Origin: Proteles cristata cristata
Taxonomy: Eukaryota > Chordata > Mammalia > Carnivora > Hyaenidae
DNA length: 64,000 nt
Reading direction: 5' to 3'
NCBI GenBank assembly: GCA_017311185.1
Contig: JAESUZ010004131.1
Span: 124,001-188,000, forward strand
The notes under the pieces were generated by a model. It worked only from the letters and a program-made list of their open reading frames with translations. It made no database searches and was not told the DNA's origin. This document shows, piece by piece, positions 11,494 through 22,489 of this stretch. The position numbers were made by a program, and so were the translations under genes. The first letter of the stretch is position 1, and the number at the start of each line of letters is the position of its first letter.

Positions 11494-11706
11494 TTTTTTA
11501 AGTTTTAAAATGTTTATTTATTTTTGAGAGAAAGACAGAACGTGAGTGAAGGGGGAGGACAGAGAGAGAAGGAGACACAGAACCTGAAGCAGGCTCCAGG
11601 CTCCAAAGTGTCTGCACAGAGCCTGATGTGGGGCTCGAACTCATGAACTGTGAGATAATGACCTGGGCCACATTGAATGCTTAACCGACTGAGCCACCCA
11701 GGCACC
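11494..11706 (-). mobile_element. Felid SINE, antisense, long TSD
   Basis: Antisense SINE with head ...gactgagccacccaggcacc. The flanks 11471-11492 and about 11707-11728 form an unusually long duplication of about 22 bp, starting tcaaaataaaa, with one or two mismatches. Confidence 0.92.
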
Positions 11707-11728
11707 TCAAAATAAAAATAAATCTTTT

Positions 11729-13235
11729 CCAGATACTCCTCATAGTGCTTCAAACAACAGTTTTACTTGGGTGGCAGAAAGATAAAGATAGGGGCATTTA
11801 AAACACTTGCAAATTACATCAACCCCCTCTTGTGAGAAATGCCTTATAAAATACATATTTTATTGTCCATTCTGCAAGGTATCATATCAGTATGAAAGAA
11901 ATAAAGTGACTCCTTTATTATTTATTGTTCCAGTGCTAGTGAACCATTTTAGGAAAACATTCTGGGTTTCTAAGGCATTGTTTAACATTCTGGTGGTAAC
12001 ATACAAGAAATCATAAAGCAGAGCCATCCTATGGCTCTAACAAGATTGATTAGTTTGACCTACTTCAAGATAGTAGACATAACACAAGTACACATCTTTC
12101 AGATATGCACTTTCAGTTTTAAATAACACTTAGAGAAACATGAATAAATGCCTCACATCTTTGAGCACCTGCTCCCAACCCATGTCTCTGCTACCACAGC
12201 CAAACCTTCATAGTGAAGTACAAGAGGAATACTATTTGCTGTTCTAATTGTTTTCACATGAGATGAGGAGGAGCCATGGTTTTCCTTATGAATTCATTTC
12301 GGTGTGTTACTAGCTTCTCCCCAGAAGAAACCAGCAATTCCTTTTTGCATATATTCTAATGCTACCTCACCTTTAAAAATGTATGGTATCTTGTACATTT
12401 CAGATCATCAGGAATCTCTCTCTTGGTGCCCATTGGCCCTTGGAAATACTCTACCAGGGCAATTAAGTGAAAACGTCTGCAGATATTTATTCCATGATGT
12501 GCCCCATTCAAAGTACCAACAAGAAAAGCCCAATCACAGCCAGCTTGTTGAGGCCACTGTCTCATGTAACTTATTAACAATATCCATTTCTCCATGTATG
12601 TATGTATTCGTGTTTTGCATTAATGCACTTCAAAATGTAACAAAGGACTGCTGTTGTCATTTGACGAATGTCTCCCTGCAGTTGCTCTACCTAATTAAAA
12701 CTTAAAACCCAAAAACACACTGAAAGGCCTTCATAAAGTCCATGAATAGAAGTTTTCATTACCAAAATAGAAGTCATTACTCCTAGTACATCTGCTATGA
12801 TTTCAGCCACCAAGAGGCCATTTTTTTTTTTTCTGTTGATAGAAGCCTTTTCTGCTTTGGGCTTTTGGCTGCCTTCATATCCCCCTCCATCACTAAATTG
12901 CAATAACGATGCGAAATAATTATAATACACTAACATTAATTAATTGGGTGCCTTCAGGTACCATTGTGCATGTTTCCTTCCTCTTTAGTTCTTGCAAACA
13001 AGGAGACAAGAGCACTCAGGTGTACTGAACACCAGCAAGTTATGAACACCATGTTGAGAATTCGATATGTGTTATTCGGTTTTAAAGGAGAGAAAGAAAC
13101 TTCATGAAGCACATGGTGTATCAGAAATCAAAGTCTCATGTCATGAATCTACTAAAAGGTAGAACCAATACTCAAATCCCGGAACACTTGATATCAAAAC
13201 ATTAACTTTTTCAGATCCAGAGGAGGAGTGTCAAC
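11729..13235. other. RGS7 intron, unclassified
   Basis: Includes the longest non-LINE + strand ORF in this part (12304-12705, 133 codons). It lacks recognisable domains and its composition resembles the flanks, so I do not call it a gene. A short A/T run lies at 12822-12832. Confidence 0.4.
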
Positions 13236-13325
13236 TTTATTTTACAGATGAGGCCTCTAAGGCTTGGAACAGAGCAGAGATGGGGAGCCAGGACTCACAC
13301 CTGATGGATATCAGACATGATATCA
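13236..13325 (+). mobile_element. MIR core fragment
   Basis: ttttacagatgaggcctctaaggcttgg followed by gggagccaggactcacacctg matches the conserved MIR core (cagatgaggaaactgaggc...). Confidence 0.5.
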
Positions 13326-13886
13326 ACACTGCACATTAGTTAGAGATTTGGCGGGTGCCTTCTGGCTGTGCCATTTCCCTCTTTTGGTTTGGACTGGCCA
13401 GCACACGCATCTGTAAGTGCCAGTCCCAGGGTTTTGTGGTCTTTCCCAATTTTACTTGATTGGCAGAGTTTTTTTTTTTTAATAGATTACTTATGAGAGT
13501 TGCCAACAATTAAGGAAAATACTAAAAACGACTAGGAATCTAATTAGAATTGCTGTCCTTTTGCTTGTAAAACTTATGAACAAGCATAATGATGCTAGAA
13601 TTCAGTGTACTTTAAAATAGTTGTTTAATTCACTTAGGAACATTCCATATCTCAGCAGAGGTTAATATTTTTATCCTATTCACTAAGAAAAAAAAATAAA
13701 GACCAAATGGAAAAACACAGTTGCTCCATGGCATAGTGTAATTCTTCTAACAGCTGGCTGGCCTCTCTGTGGTTTTCTTCTTTTTAGGTCTTTGCTGTCT
13801 ATTTTATTAACCTTTTTGTGTACACCACCTTCCTTTGATAAGCCAACTTGATTTTTGGGGGGTGGGGGAGAGAAATATACACATTT

Positions 13887-14083
13887 TTTAAAGATTATTT
13901 ATTTTGAGAGAGAGAGCACAAGTCGGACAGGGGCAAAGAGGGAGGGAAAGAGAGAATCCCAAGCAGGTTCAATGTCAGTGAAGAGCCCAACTCTGGGCTC
14001 TACATCACGAACTGTGAGATCCTGACCTCAGCCGAAATCATGAGTCAGATACTCAACTGACTGAGCCACCCAGGCACCCCTGG
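13887..14083 (-). mobile_element. Carnivoran SINE, antisense
   Basis: GA-rich body and reversed head (gactgagccacccaggcacccc). TSD atacacatt at 13877-13885 and 14085-14093. The head has substitutions, so this is an older copy. Confidence 0.9.
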
Positions 14084-14116
14084 TATACACATTATTTTTA
14101 AAGGTAGGTTTGGATG

Positions 14117-14169
14117 GAAGAAAAGAAGGAAGAAAGGAAGGAAGGAAAAATTATAAAGAAAGAAAGAAA
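14117..14169. repeat. Polypurine (GAAG/GAAA)n tract
   Basis: A 53-bp almost pure purine stretch of gaag and gaaa units, broken by one ttat. It directly abuts a truncated SINE body. Confidence 0.85.
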
Positions 14170-14277
14170 GGCTCTCAGAGCCTGGAGCCTGTTTCACGTT
14201 CTGTGTCTTCTCTTTCTCTGCACCTCCTCCACTCATGCTCTGTCTCTCTCAAAAATAAATAAACATTAAAAAAAAAA
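14170..14277 (+). mobile_element. SINE body fragment, tRNA head missing
   Basis: It starts at gctctcagagcctggagcctg and runs through the TC-rich region to a caaaaataaataaacatt tail. The Pol III promoter half is absent, so it is 5'-truncated or was disrupted by expansion of the purine tract. Confidence 0.85.
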
Positions 14278-14279
14278 GA

Positions 14280-16479
14280 ATGTGCATTTTGTGTGTAAGC
14301 AGAGAGTCCTCATTTTTTCTTTGCTCTGTCTGTGGCATCTTTAGTGTGCCTGGTACATATTGGGCATTTAAATATTATTGAATTGAATATTATTAACAAA
14401 GAGAATATTAACATATAAATAGGCTTTTAAAATTTTTTTATCTTTCATATTTCAGTGTTCATGGTTCACACTCTAGAGAGAGGTTTACCTCAAAGCGAAA
14501 GGCAATAGGTTCCCATGACCTTTCGTGGCATATAAAGTGTTTAGTTATAGAACAGAAAGTGAAACTTTCCAGGTTTATCAATCCATTGATTTCTAATAAT
14601 CTATTTTTCTCTAAGTAAAGTCAAGGATATATATGCTATCTAACCACAGGAAATTACTCTAATGTTCTGAAACAATCTAAGGAGGTTGCTATTATTCCAT
14701 GGAAAAATGAGTTTTATGAGCAAATAGTAGATCCTATTAGAAGCAAACCATGATATATTGGTTGAAATATTATAGTACACTGGAAAACCCAAGGTAAGGC
14801 ATAGAAGGACATACCAGAATCTCATAAAAATCATAAAAACCCAAATGTATAATTTGGAAATTTATCTCTAGGCATGAAATGCTTTAGGTTATGTTTTGAT
14901 TCTTTTTTCTGAGAATTTTTCAACAAATATAAGGCCATTGGGAAGCATCCTGACCCCTGAAGATACCCGATCTTTTCTAACACGATTCAAGGTCAGACCA
15001 CGTGCTTCTAGCTTAGAAAAGTAGCAGTTGTCAACATTTCTTTTCCTATAGTTTAGGGAGAGAAAGTAGGTCAGCTTTTCTGGAATGACACAGGAGATAA
15101 GGTGACAGTGTTGGGTGATTGGGCATACAAAGCCCAGAATTGCTCTTCTGAGACATTTCTGCTCGATCCGGTAAGCAATGCTCAGCCATCAAGCAAGGAG
15201 AACATCATGTCCCTCTACAAATAGAGATTTTTCCATTTCCTTGCCTTTGTATCAACATGAAGCCCTAAATTTTATTAATGTTTTCCAGCTCCCAACTGGG
15301 CCCTCAAATTTGATAAAATGCTTAATGTACTAACATATGCACAATGGTCGCCTGATAAGTTCTTGGTCGCTGATGCAGTATCATAAACAGGAAGAAATTA
15401 TTCAAAGCATAAAAGAAATTTTAACTCAGTGCCTTAACCTGCCTTTAACTACACCCCTGCGGTTGCCCCAGCCCTTTATAAGAGAAATAAGACCAAACAG
15501 TTGAGCATGAATACCTGGCAGCTGGGGGCCCCGTCCCCCGCTGGCCTTGCTGGAAAGGAGGACCCTGTGCAGCTCCTTCTCATGCCTGTGCTCATTGTCC
15601 ACCTGCACCTCTGCAGATTCTAGCACATGTTTACTCACACTGCGTATTCACTCACTTAAGCAAACCCTAGGGACGTGGCTCGCAGGAGCTGCTACTGGAA
15701 GTTAAATGAGGCCCTTTATTTGGAAAGGCTTCTGTAACTAGTAACTGAGACATTTGAGAAAACAATTGATTCTAGCTACCCCGTGTTGCAGAAAAAGTTC
15801 CACGCAAATTGACAGCGATGTGGACAGTTTAAAAGTAAAGAGTAGGGCAGAAGTGTAAGCTGTCGCTTAGATGATACCATACAAATGATGCAAAATCCCA
15901 TCATCTTAAACAAGACCCCCATGGAAGGTTATATTCTGTGAGTAATGAGGGCAGTGGAAGCCCAAGCTTCTCCCTGTAATGTGAAGGTGGTAAAACAGTA
16001 GCCAGAGAGACCAGGTTTGCTGGTAGGGCCATTCAAGCATTTCAGAATTATGCATTCACCAAATGTGCTTGTTCTTGTATCGGAAGTGCGGCGGGGTCAA
16101 TATACTCATACTGCCCCTCTCACAGGGAAGACAGACATCCGAGGAATCCTTATACCAGCAGCAAAACAGCCAGCTATTTCAGTTCACACAGGCTTGCAAT
16201 TTTCTCTTTCAGCAGTCCACCAACAGAGTGTATGTGTAATCCCGGGTCCGTCTCACTGCTGAAACTGTACACACGCTATGGAAAGACACTCAATGCTAGA
16301 GGTTATTGCCCTCAAGGTGTCACAGTTTCCAAACCCAATCAGGCCTTCAGGGTCTCTTGACAATTATGCTTTTGTAGTTGTAGCTCCTGTTCAGTGGGAG
16401 TGATTATTCACAACCTTCTTCATTTTCCTGAAGTCTCCCAATAGACTCGTTCACTGTCATCTTCAGCATCAGACTATAA
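14280..16479. other. RGS7 intron, unclassified
   Basis: 2.2 kb without a recognised repeat. A GC-richer part at about 15430-15620 contains a 70-codon minus-strand ORF without motifs. Appears single-copy. Confidence 0.45.
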
Positions 16480-16488
16480 CTTTTAGAG

Positions 16489-16990
16489 CCTAAGTGTCCA
16501 TCAACTGATGAATGGATCAAGAAGATGTGGTTTATCTACATGATGGAATACTACATGGCAATGAGAAAGAATGAAATCTGATCATGTGTAGCAACGTGGA
16601 TGGACCTTGAGGGTGTTATGCTGAGTGAAATAAGTCAGGCAGAGAAGGACAGATACCATATGTTTGCACGTATAGGTGGATTAGGAGGAACTTAACGGAG
16701 GACCATGGGGGAGGAGAAGGGGAAAAATAGTTGGGAAGAAGGAGGGAGGCAAACCATGAATGCCGAGAACAAACTGAGGCCTGATAGGGGAGGGGAGGGG
16801 GGAAAGGGGGTGATGGGCATGGGGGAGGGCACTTGTGCGGATAAGCACTGGGTGTTATATGGAAACCAACTTGACAATAAACTATGAAAGAAAAAAAATA
16901 AAAAGCATCTTGCACATAGAAAAAAATAAAAATAAAAGCTTTGTTAACCAATAAATAAATAAAATACACATTAAAATAAAACAAAAAAAT
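16489..16990 (+). mobile_element. Felid L1 3' end with a composite A-rich tail
   Basis: 5'-truncated L1 that keeps the last part of ORF2 (caactgatgaatggatcaag..., cagataccatatg) and the G-rich 3'UTR, including several G runs at 16788-16830. It reaches the usual end tgacaataaactat at about 16885. The tail consists of three A-rich blocks separated by the short non-A segments gcatcttgcacatag and gctttgttaacc. The repeat cttttagag at 16480-16488 and 16991-16999 would enclose the whole unit, so the spacers may be short 3'-transduced pieces. Confidence 0.75.
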
Positions 16991-17009
16991 CTTTTAGAGA
17001 AAGTCAACT

Positions 17010-17812
17010 CTCTGACTCACTATGCTTCACAAAAATCATGACAGTGTCTACAACCATTCTTGTCTCCTGGGTTAGGCTTCCTCTGCTTGCTTTCCCAGCC
17101 TTTCACACCACCTCAGGGTTCTTCTTGCATCCTTCCTATTTGTCTTGTCTATCCTGAACTCCCATACATTTACCAGTTTATTCACCACTGGCTTTTCCCA
17201 TCACAAAACACTCTATGTTGATATATGGTCCACCCTAGCTACTTTCCTCTCTCTTAGTTTTATAAATTCAGCTGTACTTTCTGTCTCTAATTCCTCTGTC
17301 TGTAACTCATCTCTTAATTCACTGGAATCTTGTTTGTATCCTCCACTTATAATCATATTTATAATATTATATATAATATGCATATTATATAAATATAATC
17401 ATATTTAGTATGGCCAGTAATATGCTTCTTGTTTCTGCATTCAGTTTTTCATTTCTTAGCCTTTAATTTGACCTCATTGTAGCAGTTTTGACACCGCCCC
17501 CTTGTCTTCCATTGCTCCATTCTCTGGTTTGCACTAAAACTTTACTACCCTCTAACTTAGGATTCCTCACAGATTTCTCTATTTGTCTCTTAACTGTCAG
17601 GGTTTTTCAGACCCAAACTTTCTCCTTTATTTAATTCACTACTGGTGTGAACACACATCTAGAATTCCTTCTGACTTCCTGGTCTATAGATCTAACTATC
17701 TTATAGAGATTTTCACTTAGATTTTTAGCAGGTGTTTCATTTATTCAACAAATAAAAAACTGACCTCATCATTCTATCCTCAAATCTGTGTAGACTTCTC
17801 TTAAATGTCTCT
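17010..17812 (+). mobile_element. L2 fragment (left part)
   Basis: Typical L2 phrases are present, including ttctgacttcctggtctatag, gattttcacttagat and aaaactgacctcatcatt. Diverged. It is interrupted at 17813 by the RPS15A pseudogene and appears to resume at about 18300. Confidence 0.55.
17348..17407. repeat. AT-rich palindrome flanked by direct repeats
   Basis: A perfect 22-bp palindrome centred on atg|cat spans 17370-17391. Exact 14-bp direct repeats tataatcatattta lie at 17348-17361 and 17394-17407. The region can form a hairpin or cruciform. Confidence 0.8.
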
Positions 17813-18289
17813 CCACTGTTCCTTCCGCCATCTTTCTGTGCTGCCATAATGGTGCTCATGAATGTCTTGGCAGATACTCTTAAGAGGATTAACAATCCTG
17901 AAAATAAAGGCAAATGCCAGGCTCCCTGTCCATTTAGGCCATGCTCAAAAGTCAGTGTTCAGTTTCTGTGATGAAGAAGCATGGTTAGTTACATTGGTGA
18001 ACTTGAGGTCATTGATGATCACAGAACTGGAAAAATTGTTGTGAAACTCATGGACAAGTTAAACAAGTGTGGAGTGAGTGGCCCCAGATTTGATGTACAA
18101 CACAAAGATCTAGAAAAAAAATGGCAGAATAATTTTCTCCATCCCACCAGTTTGATTTCATTGTACTAACAACCTCAGCTGGCATCGTGGACCATGAAGA
18201 AGCAATTTGAAAACACACAGGAGGGAACATCCTGGGATTCTTTTCCTAGGGGTATATACAGACGAGCAAATAAAATACCTCTATGGAAA
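17813..18289 (+). pseudogene. RPS15AP: Processed pseudogene of ribosomal protein S15a
   Basis: An intronless copy of the RPS15A mRNA runs from the 5'UTR (ccttccgccatctttctgtg), through an ATG at 17849, to the 3'UTR with its aataaaatacctc polyadenylation signal. Recognisable protein pieces include [35 protein letters not shown] and [13 protein letters not shown]. The parent is a small-subunit ribosomal protein of 130 residues. The reading frame is broken by a small deletion and then a small insertion around 17970-17990, by extra A bases near 18115 and by in-frame stops. A 10-bp TSD aaatgtctct (17803-17812, 18290-18299) shows L1-mediated insertion into L2 sequence. Not functional. Confidence 0.92.
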
Positions 18290-18299
18290 AAATGTCTCT

Positions 18300-18925
18300 G
18301 CATTGCCTGTCCTCATTCTAGCCGTAGTCACATCCTACTGGGAATGACCGCAGCCTTCCAACTCATGTCTCTTCTTCCTTTTCCCACACCCATATTTTCA
18401 CTTTACTGCATCTACAATGACCTTTCCAAGACTCCATCTGAGCATGTCTTATAAAGTCTAAACTTTTTATCTGGAATATGTAATCTTTTTTGAAGTAGCC
18501 ATGTTTACCATTGCATAAACTCAGATCAGAATTTCTTGCCCCGCACTATGCCTCACAGCCACCAGATTGCCGGTCGTTTGTTGAATGGCATTATCCTCTT
18601 GATCACAAGCATTTCCATGTGCTGTTTTCTTTACTTGGAGTCCTCTTTGCTTCACAGCTCCTGCCTTTTATTTAGGATTTTAATTATATATCAACTCTTT
18701 CAGAACAGTTTCCTGACCTCCCGGGATTGGATTGGATGTCTTTTTAACGTGTTTCCAGAACACTGCACTTACTTCATTGAAATTCTTATTACATGGTGTG
18801 GTTGAGTGCCCATTTATTGGCCTGTTTTGCCTATTAAAATAGACAACACATTTCTTAAGAATAGGGCTGGCACCTTGTTTGGTACTTTTCCCCATGTTTT
18901 GAATAAGTGAATGAATGAGCTATAC
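18300..18925 (+). mobile_element. L2 fragment (right part)
   Basis: Long diverged L2 3' region: ctgtttctttacttgg-like and cctgacctcccg phrases, then agaatagggctggcaccttgtttgg and a terminal aagtgaatgaatgag. Probably continuous with the L2 at 17010-17812 before the pseudogene inserted. Confidence 0.6.
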
Positions 18926-19549
18926 ATTTGGAAGTCAAAACTTTGAAATTCGATGAGCTTGCCAAAGAAGAAAGCATATAGAAAGAGTAAAGGCAAATGG
19001 GAGCCATTGCAAAGATGGATTTTAAGAGACTTCCTCACTATAGCATTTGGGAGGACAGCAGCAGAGAAGAGTCTGAGAGCCAGTGGGAAATACAGCAAAG
19101 GAGATGGAGTTTGGATGGCATCAAACAGAGGGTTCCACGAAGAGAGATTCATCAGTGGCTAGCTAAGGAGAGAGAACTGAGAGGGTGAGGAGAGGCTCTG
19201 TAGTCATCAGTGGCCTTTCTGAGAGAGCAGATTTAGTAAAGCTTCAGGTTCAGAAGACAGAGTGCAGGGAGCGAACAACTTCATTACATACTGTCATCAC
19301 AAGAAACCTTCCAAATTTAAAGTTAGATCGAGCATGCCAGGAGAAAGCATAGAACTCATCAAATTCCTGGTCTGTGTCTGCTACATTTGGGCACCTCGGT
19401 TGAACAGAAATTTTCATTTGAAGTAAGTGAAAATAGACTTGAGCATAATAGTAAAATGTTTTGCCTCCAATAAATTAGAGCTTTGATTTCTGCTTAGAAG
19501 AGATGGCACTGCTGTGACTTTTTACTAAGCTGCATCTCTATTGACTCTT
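18926..19549. other. RGS7 intron, unclassified
   Basis: Purine-rich on the + strand at about 18955-19190, giving two overlapping 60-70 codon ORFs without domains. No repeat assigned. Confidence 0.4.
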
Positions 19550-20292
19550 TTAATTAAGTTTTTAATTTTAATATCAATATTGTTAACATGCAGTGTTATA
19601 TCCGTTTCAGGTGTACGATATAGTGATTCAGCAACTCTATACGTTACTCAGTGCTCATCATGGCCAGTGTACTTTGTCCCCATCCCCGTCACTCATTTTG
19701 TTCTCTATAGTTGAGAGTCTGTTTCTTGGTTTCTCTCTCTTTTTCTTGTGCTCATTTGTTTTGTTTCTTAAATTCCATATATGAATGAGATCATATGATA
19801 TTTGCCTTTCTCTGATTGACTTAGCTCACTTAGTATTTTACTCTCTAGCTCCATCCATGCTGTTGCAAATAGCAAGATTTTTTTTTTTTAGATTTTATCC
19901 TTTTTTATGGCTGAATTATACACACACACACACACACACACATACATACCACATCTTCTTTATCAGTTCACCTATTGATGGACATTTGGGCTGCTTTCAT
20001 AATTTGGCTATTGCAAATACTACCACTATAAACATAGGGGTGCACTATCCGTTTGAATTCATGTATTTGTATTTTTTGGGTAAATACCCAACCGTGCAAT
20101 TGTTGGATTGTAGAGTAGCTCTATTTTGAACTTTTTGAAGAGCCTCCATATTATTTTCCACAGTGGCTGCACCAGTTTGCATTCAGATCAACAGTGCATG
20201 AAGGTTCCTTTTTTCCCCACATCCTCATCAAGACTTGTTTCTTGTGTTTTTGATTTTAGCCATTCTGACAGGTGTGAGCTGATATCTCATTA
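19550..20292 (-). mobile_element. Old L1 3' end and ORF2 end, antisense
   Basis: It begins with the antisense 3'UTR (acatgcagtgttatatccgtttcagg) and proceeds through cattgatggacatttgggctg to ttttagccattctgacaggtgtgagc, the antisense of the ORF2 C-terminal region. An A/C microsatellite (CA)n at about 19921-19948 is embedded. Confidence 0.8.
19921..19948. repeat. (CA)n microsatellite inside L1
   Basis: About eleven CA units followed by cataca variants, within antisense L1 sequence where such tracts often expand. Confidence 0.85.
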
Positions 20293-20986
20293 ATAAGAGT
20301 AAATTTCTAAAGATGCTGCTTAAAGCTAAAATGAACAAGCAGTTTATAGTAGATTCTTTTGCTATATGGCAGATAAAATGATAGTGTTCATCCATACGTA
20401 CAACTGATACTTCCATGTTGAAAACCGTTGTATTAACTGAAAGAAAGGAGGGGGTGGCAAAGAAGATTAAAAAGGGAAATAAATACTACTATGAAGCTTT
20501 CGTTTCTCTGATACAGTATGTTTCCCTATCATTGCATACTTGTTAGCTTTAAAAAGGGTGGCATTTTAATATCATTGACGCTAGTTTTTATTTTTAACAA
20601 CTTTGCTCTCTTCGTAGTAATGTACATGTCTTACTTTACACATTATTTTGACTACTTCCACCATTTTGACCAATAAAAACTACACAATTCAAGTAATTAT
20701 TTCTATTATTAATTATCTAAATAAAATTTCTGGAAAATAAAAGGTCTGGAAGCAATCATTTATTATTCATAGCTTTTGTCTGTTTTTCTCCCAACTTCCA
20801 AATTTGCTTTAATGCTCAAATTCAAATTCTGAACATGCTAAAGAATTAATACAGTTAAAATGGATTTTACCATTCTGCATATCTTTATTCATGACTGCAC
20901 TTCATAGACCATTCCTGTCAGACATTTTTGTAATTAGGCTAAAGTTCTTACTAACAATTTTTTTCATGTGGATGAAATACATTTGC
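20293..20986. other. RGS7 intron, unclassified AT-rich
   Basis: Single-copy-looking AT-rich sequence leading to a T22 tract. No gene. Confidence 0.4.
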
Positions 20987-21021
20987 TTTTTTTTTTTTTT
21001 TTTTTTTTAGCGTAGGTAAGT
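20987..21021 (+). promoter_or_regulatory. Candidate recursive splice site (T22, AG, then AG|GTAAGT)
   Basis: Twenty-two T residues at 20987-21008 are followed by agcgtag|gtaagt, which puts a 3' splice site-like AG directly against a consensus 5' splice site at 21015/21016. It lies 18.7 kb into the 35.8 kb RGS7 intron on the gene's own strand. The earlier AG at 21009-21010 could compete; it would leave a 5-nt pseudo-exon. Candidate only; see findings. Confidence 0.35.
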
Positions 21022-21255
21022 CTCAAGCTGCGCTGCTTTTGTGAAGATTTTACAGTCAGAATTGGTTGCAGCTAGTTACTTCTAAAACTGTGTTTTAGGC
21101 AACACAGCATTCTCTCCTATGGGCAAAATTAAGGGACTAGACTTCGGCCCATTTATGTCATCTTTGGAGGGATGGGTAAGGTCCCAAGTGCCAGGAGTCT
21201 CATCTCAAATGCCTTTAGTTTGAGTTCTTTACTTGTGTTTTTAAAGTTGGGTTTA

Positions 21256-21470
21256 TGGGGCGCCTGGGTGGCTCAGTTGGTTAAGCGTCTGACCAGCTCA
21301 GGTCATGATTCGTGGATTGTGAGTCTGAGCCCCGCATTGGGCTTTGTACTGATAGCTCTAAGCCTGGAACCTGCTTCAGATTCTGTGTCTTCCTCTGCCT
21401 CTCCCCTGCTCATACTCTGTCTCTCTGTCCTTCAAAGTAAACAAACTTTTAAAAATTAAAAAAAAAAAAA
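21256..21470 (+). mobile_element. Felid SINE with TSD
   Basis: Full-length: head ggcgcctgggtggctcag, TC-rich body and a tail ending in a run of 17 or so A. TSD aaagttgggttta at 21243-21255 and 21471-21483. Part of the B-box region is altered (gagtctgagccccgc). Confidence 0.94.
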
Positions 21471-21483
21471 AAAGTTGGGTTTA

Positions 21484-21620
21484 AGGTAGCCTGGGTGGCT
21501 CAGTCAGTTGAATATTTGACCCTTGATCTCAGCTCAGGTCTTGATTTCAGGATTGTAAATTCAAGATCCATGTTGAGCTCAGTGCTGAGGGTGAAGTCTA
21601 CTTAAAAAGTAAGTTGAGTT
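21484..21620 (+). mobile_element. Older SINE directly downstream, truncated tail
   Basis: Second SINE head (agcctgggtggctcagtcag) starting immediately after the TSD of the preceding SINE. It continues through gtaaattcaagatccatgttgagc to a short ctacttaaaaag end without the long TC stretch. This resembles an older carnivoran SINE subtype, beside which the younger copy landed. Confidence 0.75.
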
Positions 21621-21966
21621 CAAAGATATCTAGAAGAAAAATAAACTGGGTTTTAGTTATTTTCTATTCCAAATGTATGTAAGCATGTACTTGGATGTAA
21701 AATATGGATTGAGTTGAAATAATTTTGTGTTTGCACTATGTGTTAATTAAAAATAGAGAATATGACATTTGAAATTTTTCTATTTGTTATTTTCAAAATT
21801 TAATAAATTCTCAAGTTTTCTTATAGTAACCATTGCAATTTATAGGTACAAAATAACAAAATTTAAAATCCTTTCATACAAATTACACATTTTCTTATTA
21901 TTCTTAGAGCAACTATTAAATGCATGGCTTCAATCAAGATATTAACTCTTAATTTAGTCTTTTAAA

Positions 21967-22149
21967 TGTTTACTAATTTATTTTTGAAAGAGAGAGAAAG
22001 TGCACAAGTGGAGTAGAGGCATTGAGAGAGGGATACAGAATCCCAAGCAAGCTCAATGCCCTCATCACCGAGCCTGATGTGGGGCCCATGCTCATGAACG
22101 GTTAGATCATGAACCGAGCTGAAATCAGGAGTTGGACCCTTAACCAACT
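21967..22149 (-). mobile_element. SINE, antisense, head truncated
   Basis: Antisense SINE body (gagagagagaaagtgcacaag..., gaatcccaagcaagctc). It stops at accaactgag, so the outermost 15 or so bases of the head are missing. Approximate TSD agtcttttaaa / agtcttctaaa. Confidence 0.85.
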
Positions 22150-22285
22150 GAGTCTTCTAAAAGTAATATATCAGCCCCTGAACTGCAAGCTTTAATCATA
22201 TCAATTATCAGAGCAAAGTGGGAATTTATTATAAGTATCAAAGAAATACTCAAAAGTAAATGTTTTTTAAAGTTAAATTCACTTT

Positions 22286-22489
22286 AGGGGCGCCTGGGTG
22301 GCTTAGTCGGTTAAGCGTCCGCCTTTCGCTTAGGTCATGATCTCGCGGTTCGTGAGTTCGAGCCCCGCGTCGGGCTCTGTGCTGACTGCCAGCTCGGAGC
22401 CTGGAGCCTGTTTCGGTCTGTGACTCCCTCTCTCTCTGACCCTCCCCTGCTCACGCTGTCTCTCTCTCTCTCCTAGGAAAAAAAAAAAA
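22286..22489 (+). mobile_element. Young felid SINE with perfect TSD
   Basis: Near-consensus copy with intact A- and B-box regions (tggcttagtcggtta, gagttcgagccccgcg), the young-type actgccagctcgg and ctgtgactccctc diagnostics and a pure A tail. TSD agttaaattcacttt at 22271-22285 and 22490-22504. Confidence 0.96.

Noticed and set aside
12304..12705. 133-codon + strand ORF
   Set aside because: No domain, no splice context, composition like the flanking intron, and an overlapping ORF on the opposite strand. Expected by chance in 64 kb.
16616..16984. 122-codon minus-strand ORF
   Set aside because: Antisense of the L1 3' end and its A-rich tail.
17849..18270. RPS15A as a functional intronless gene
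   Set aside because: Frame disrupted at several points and flanked by a TSD; it is a processed pseudogene.
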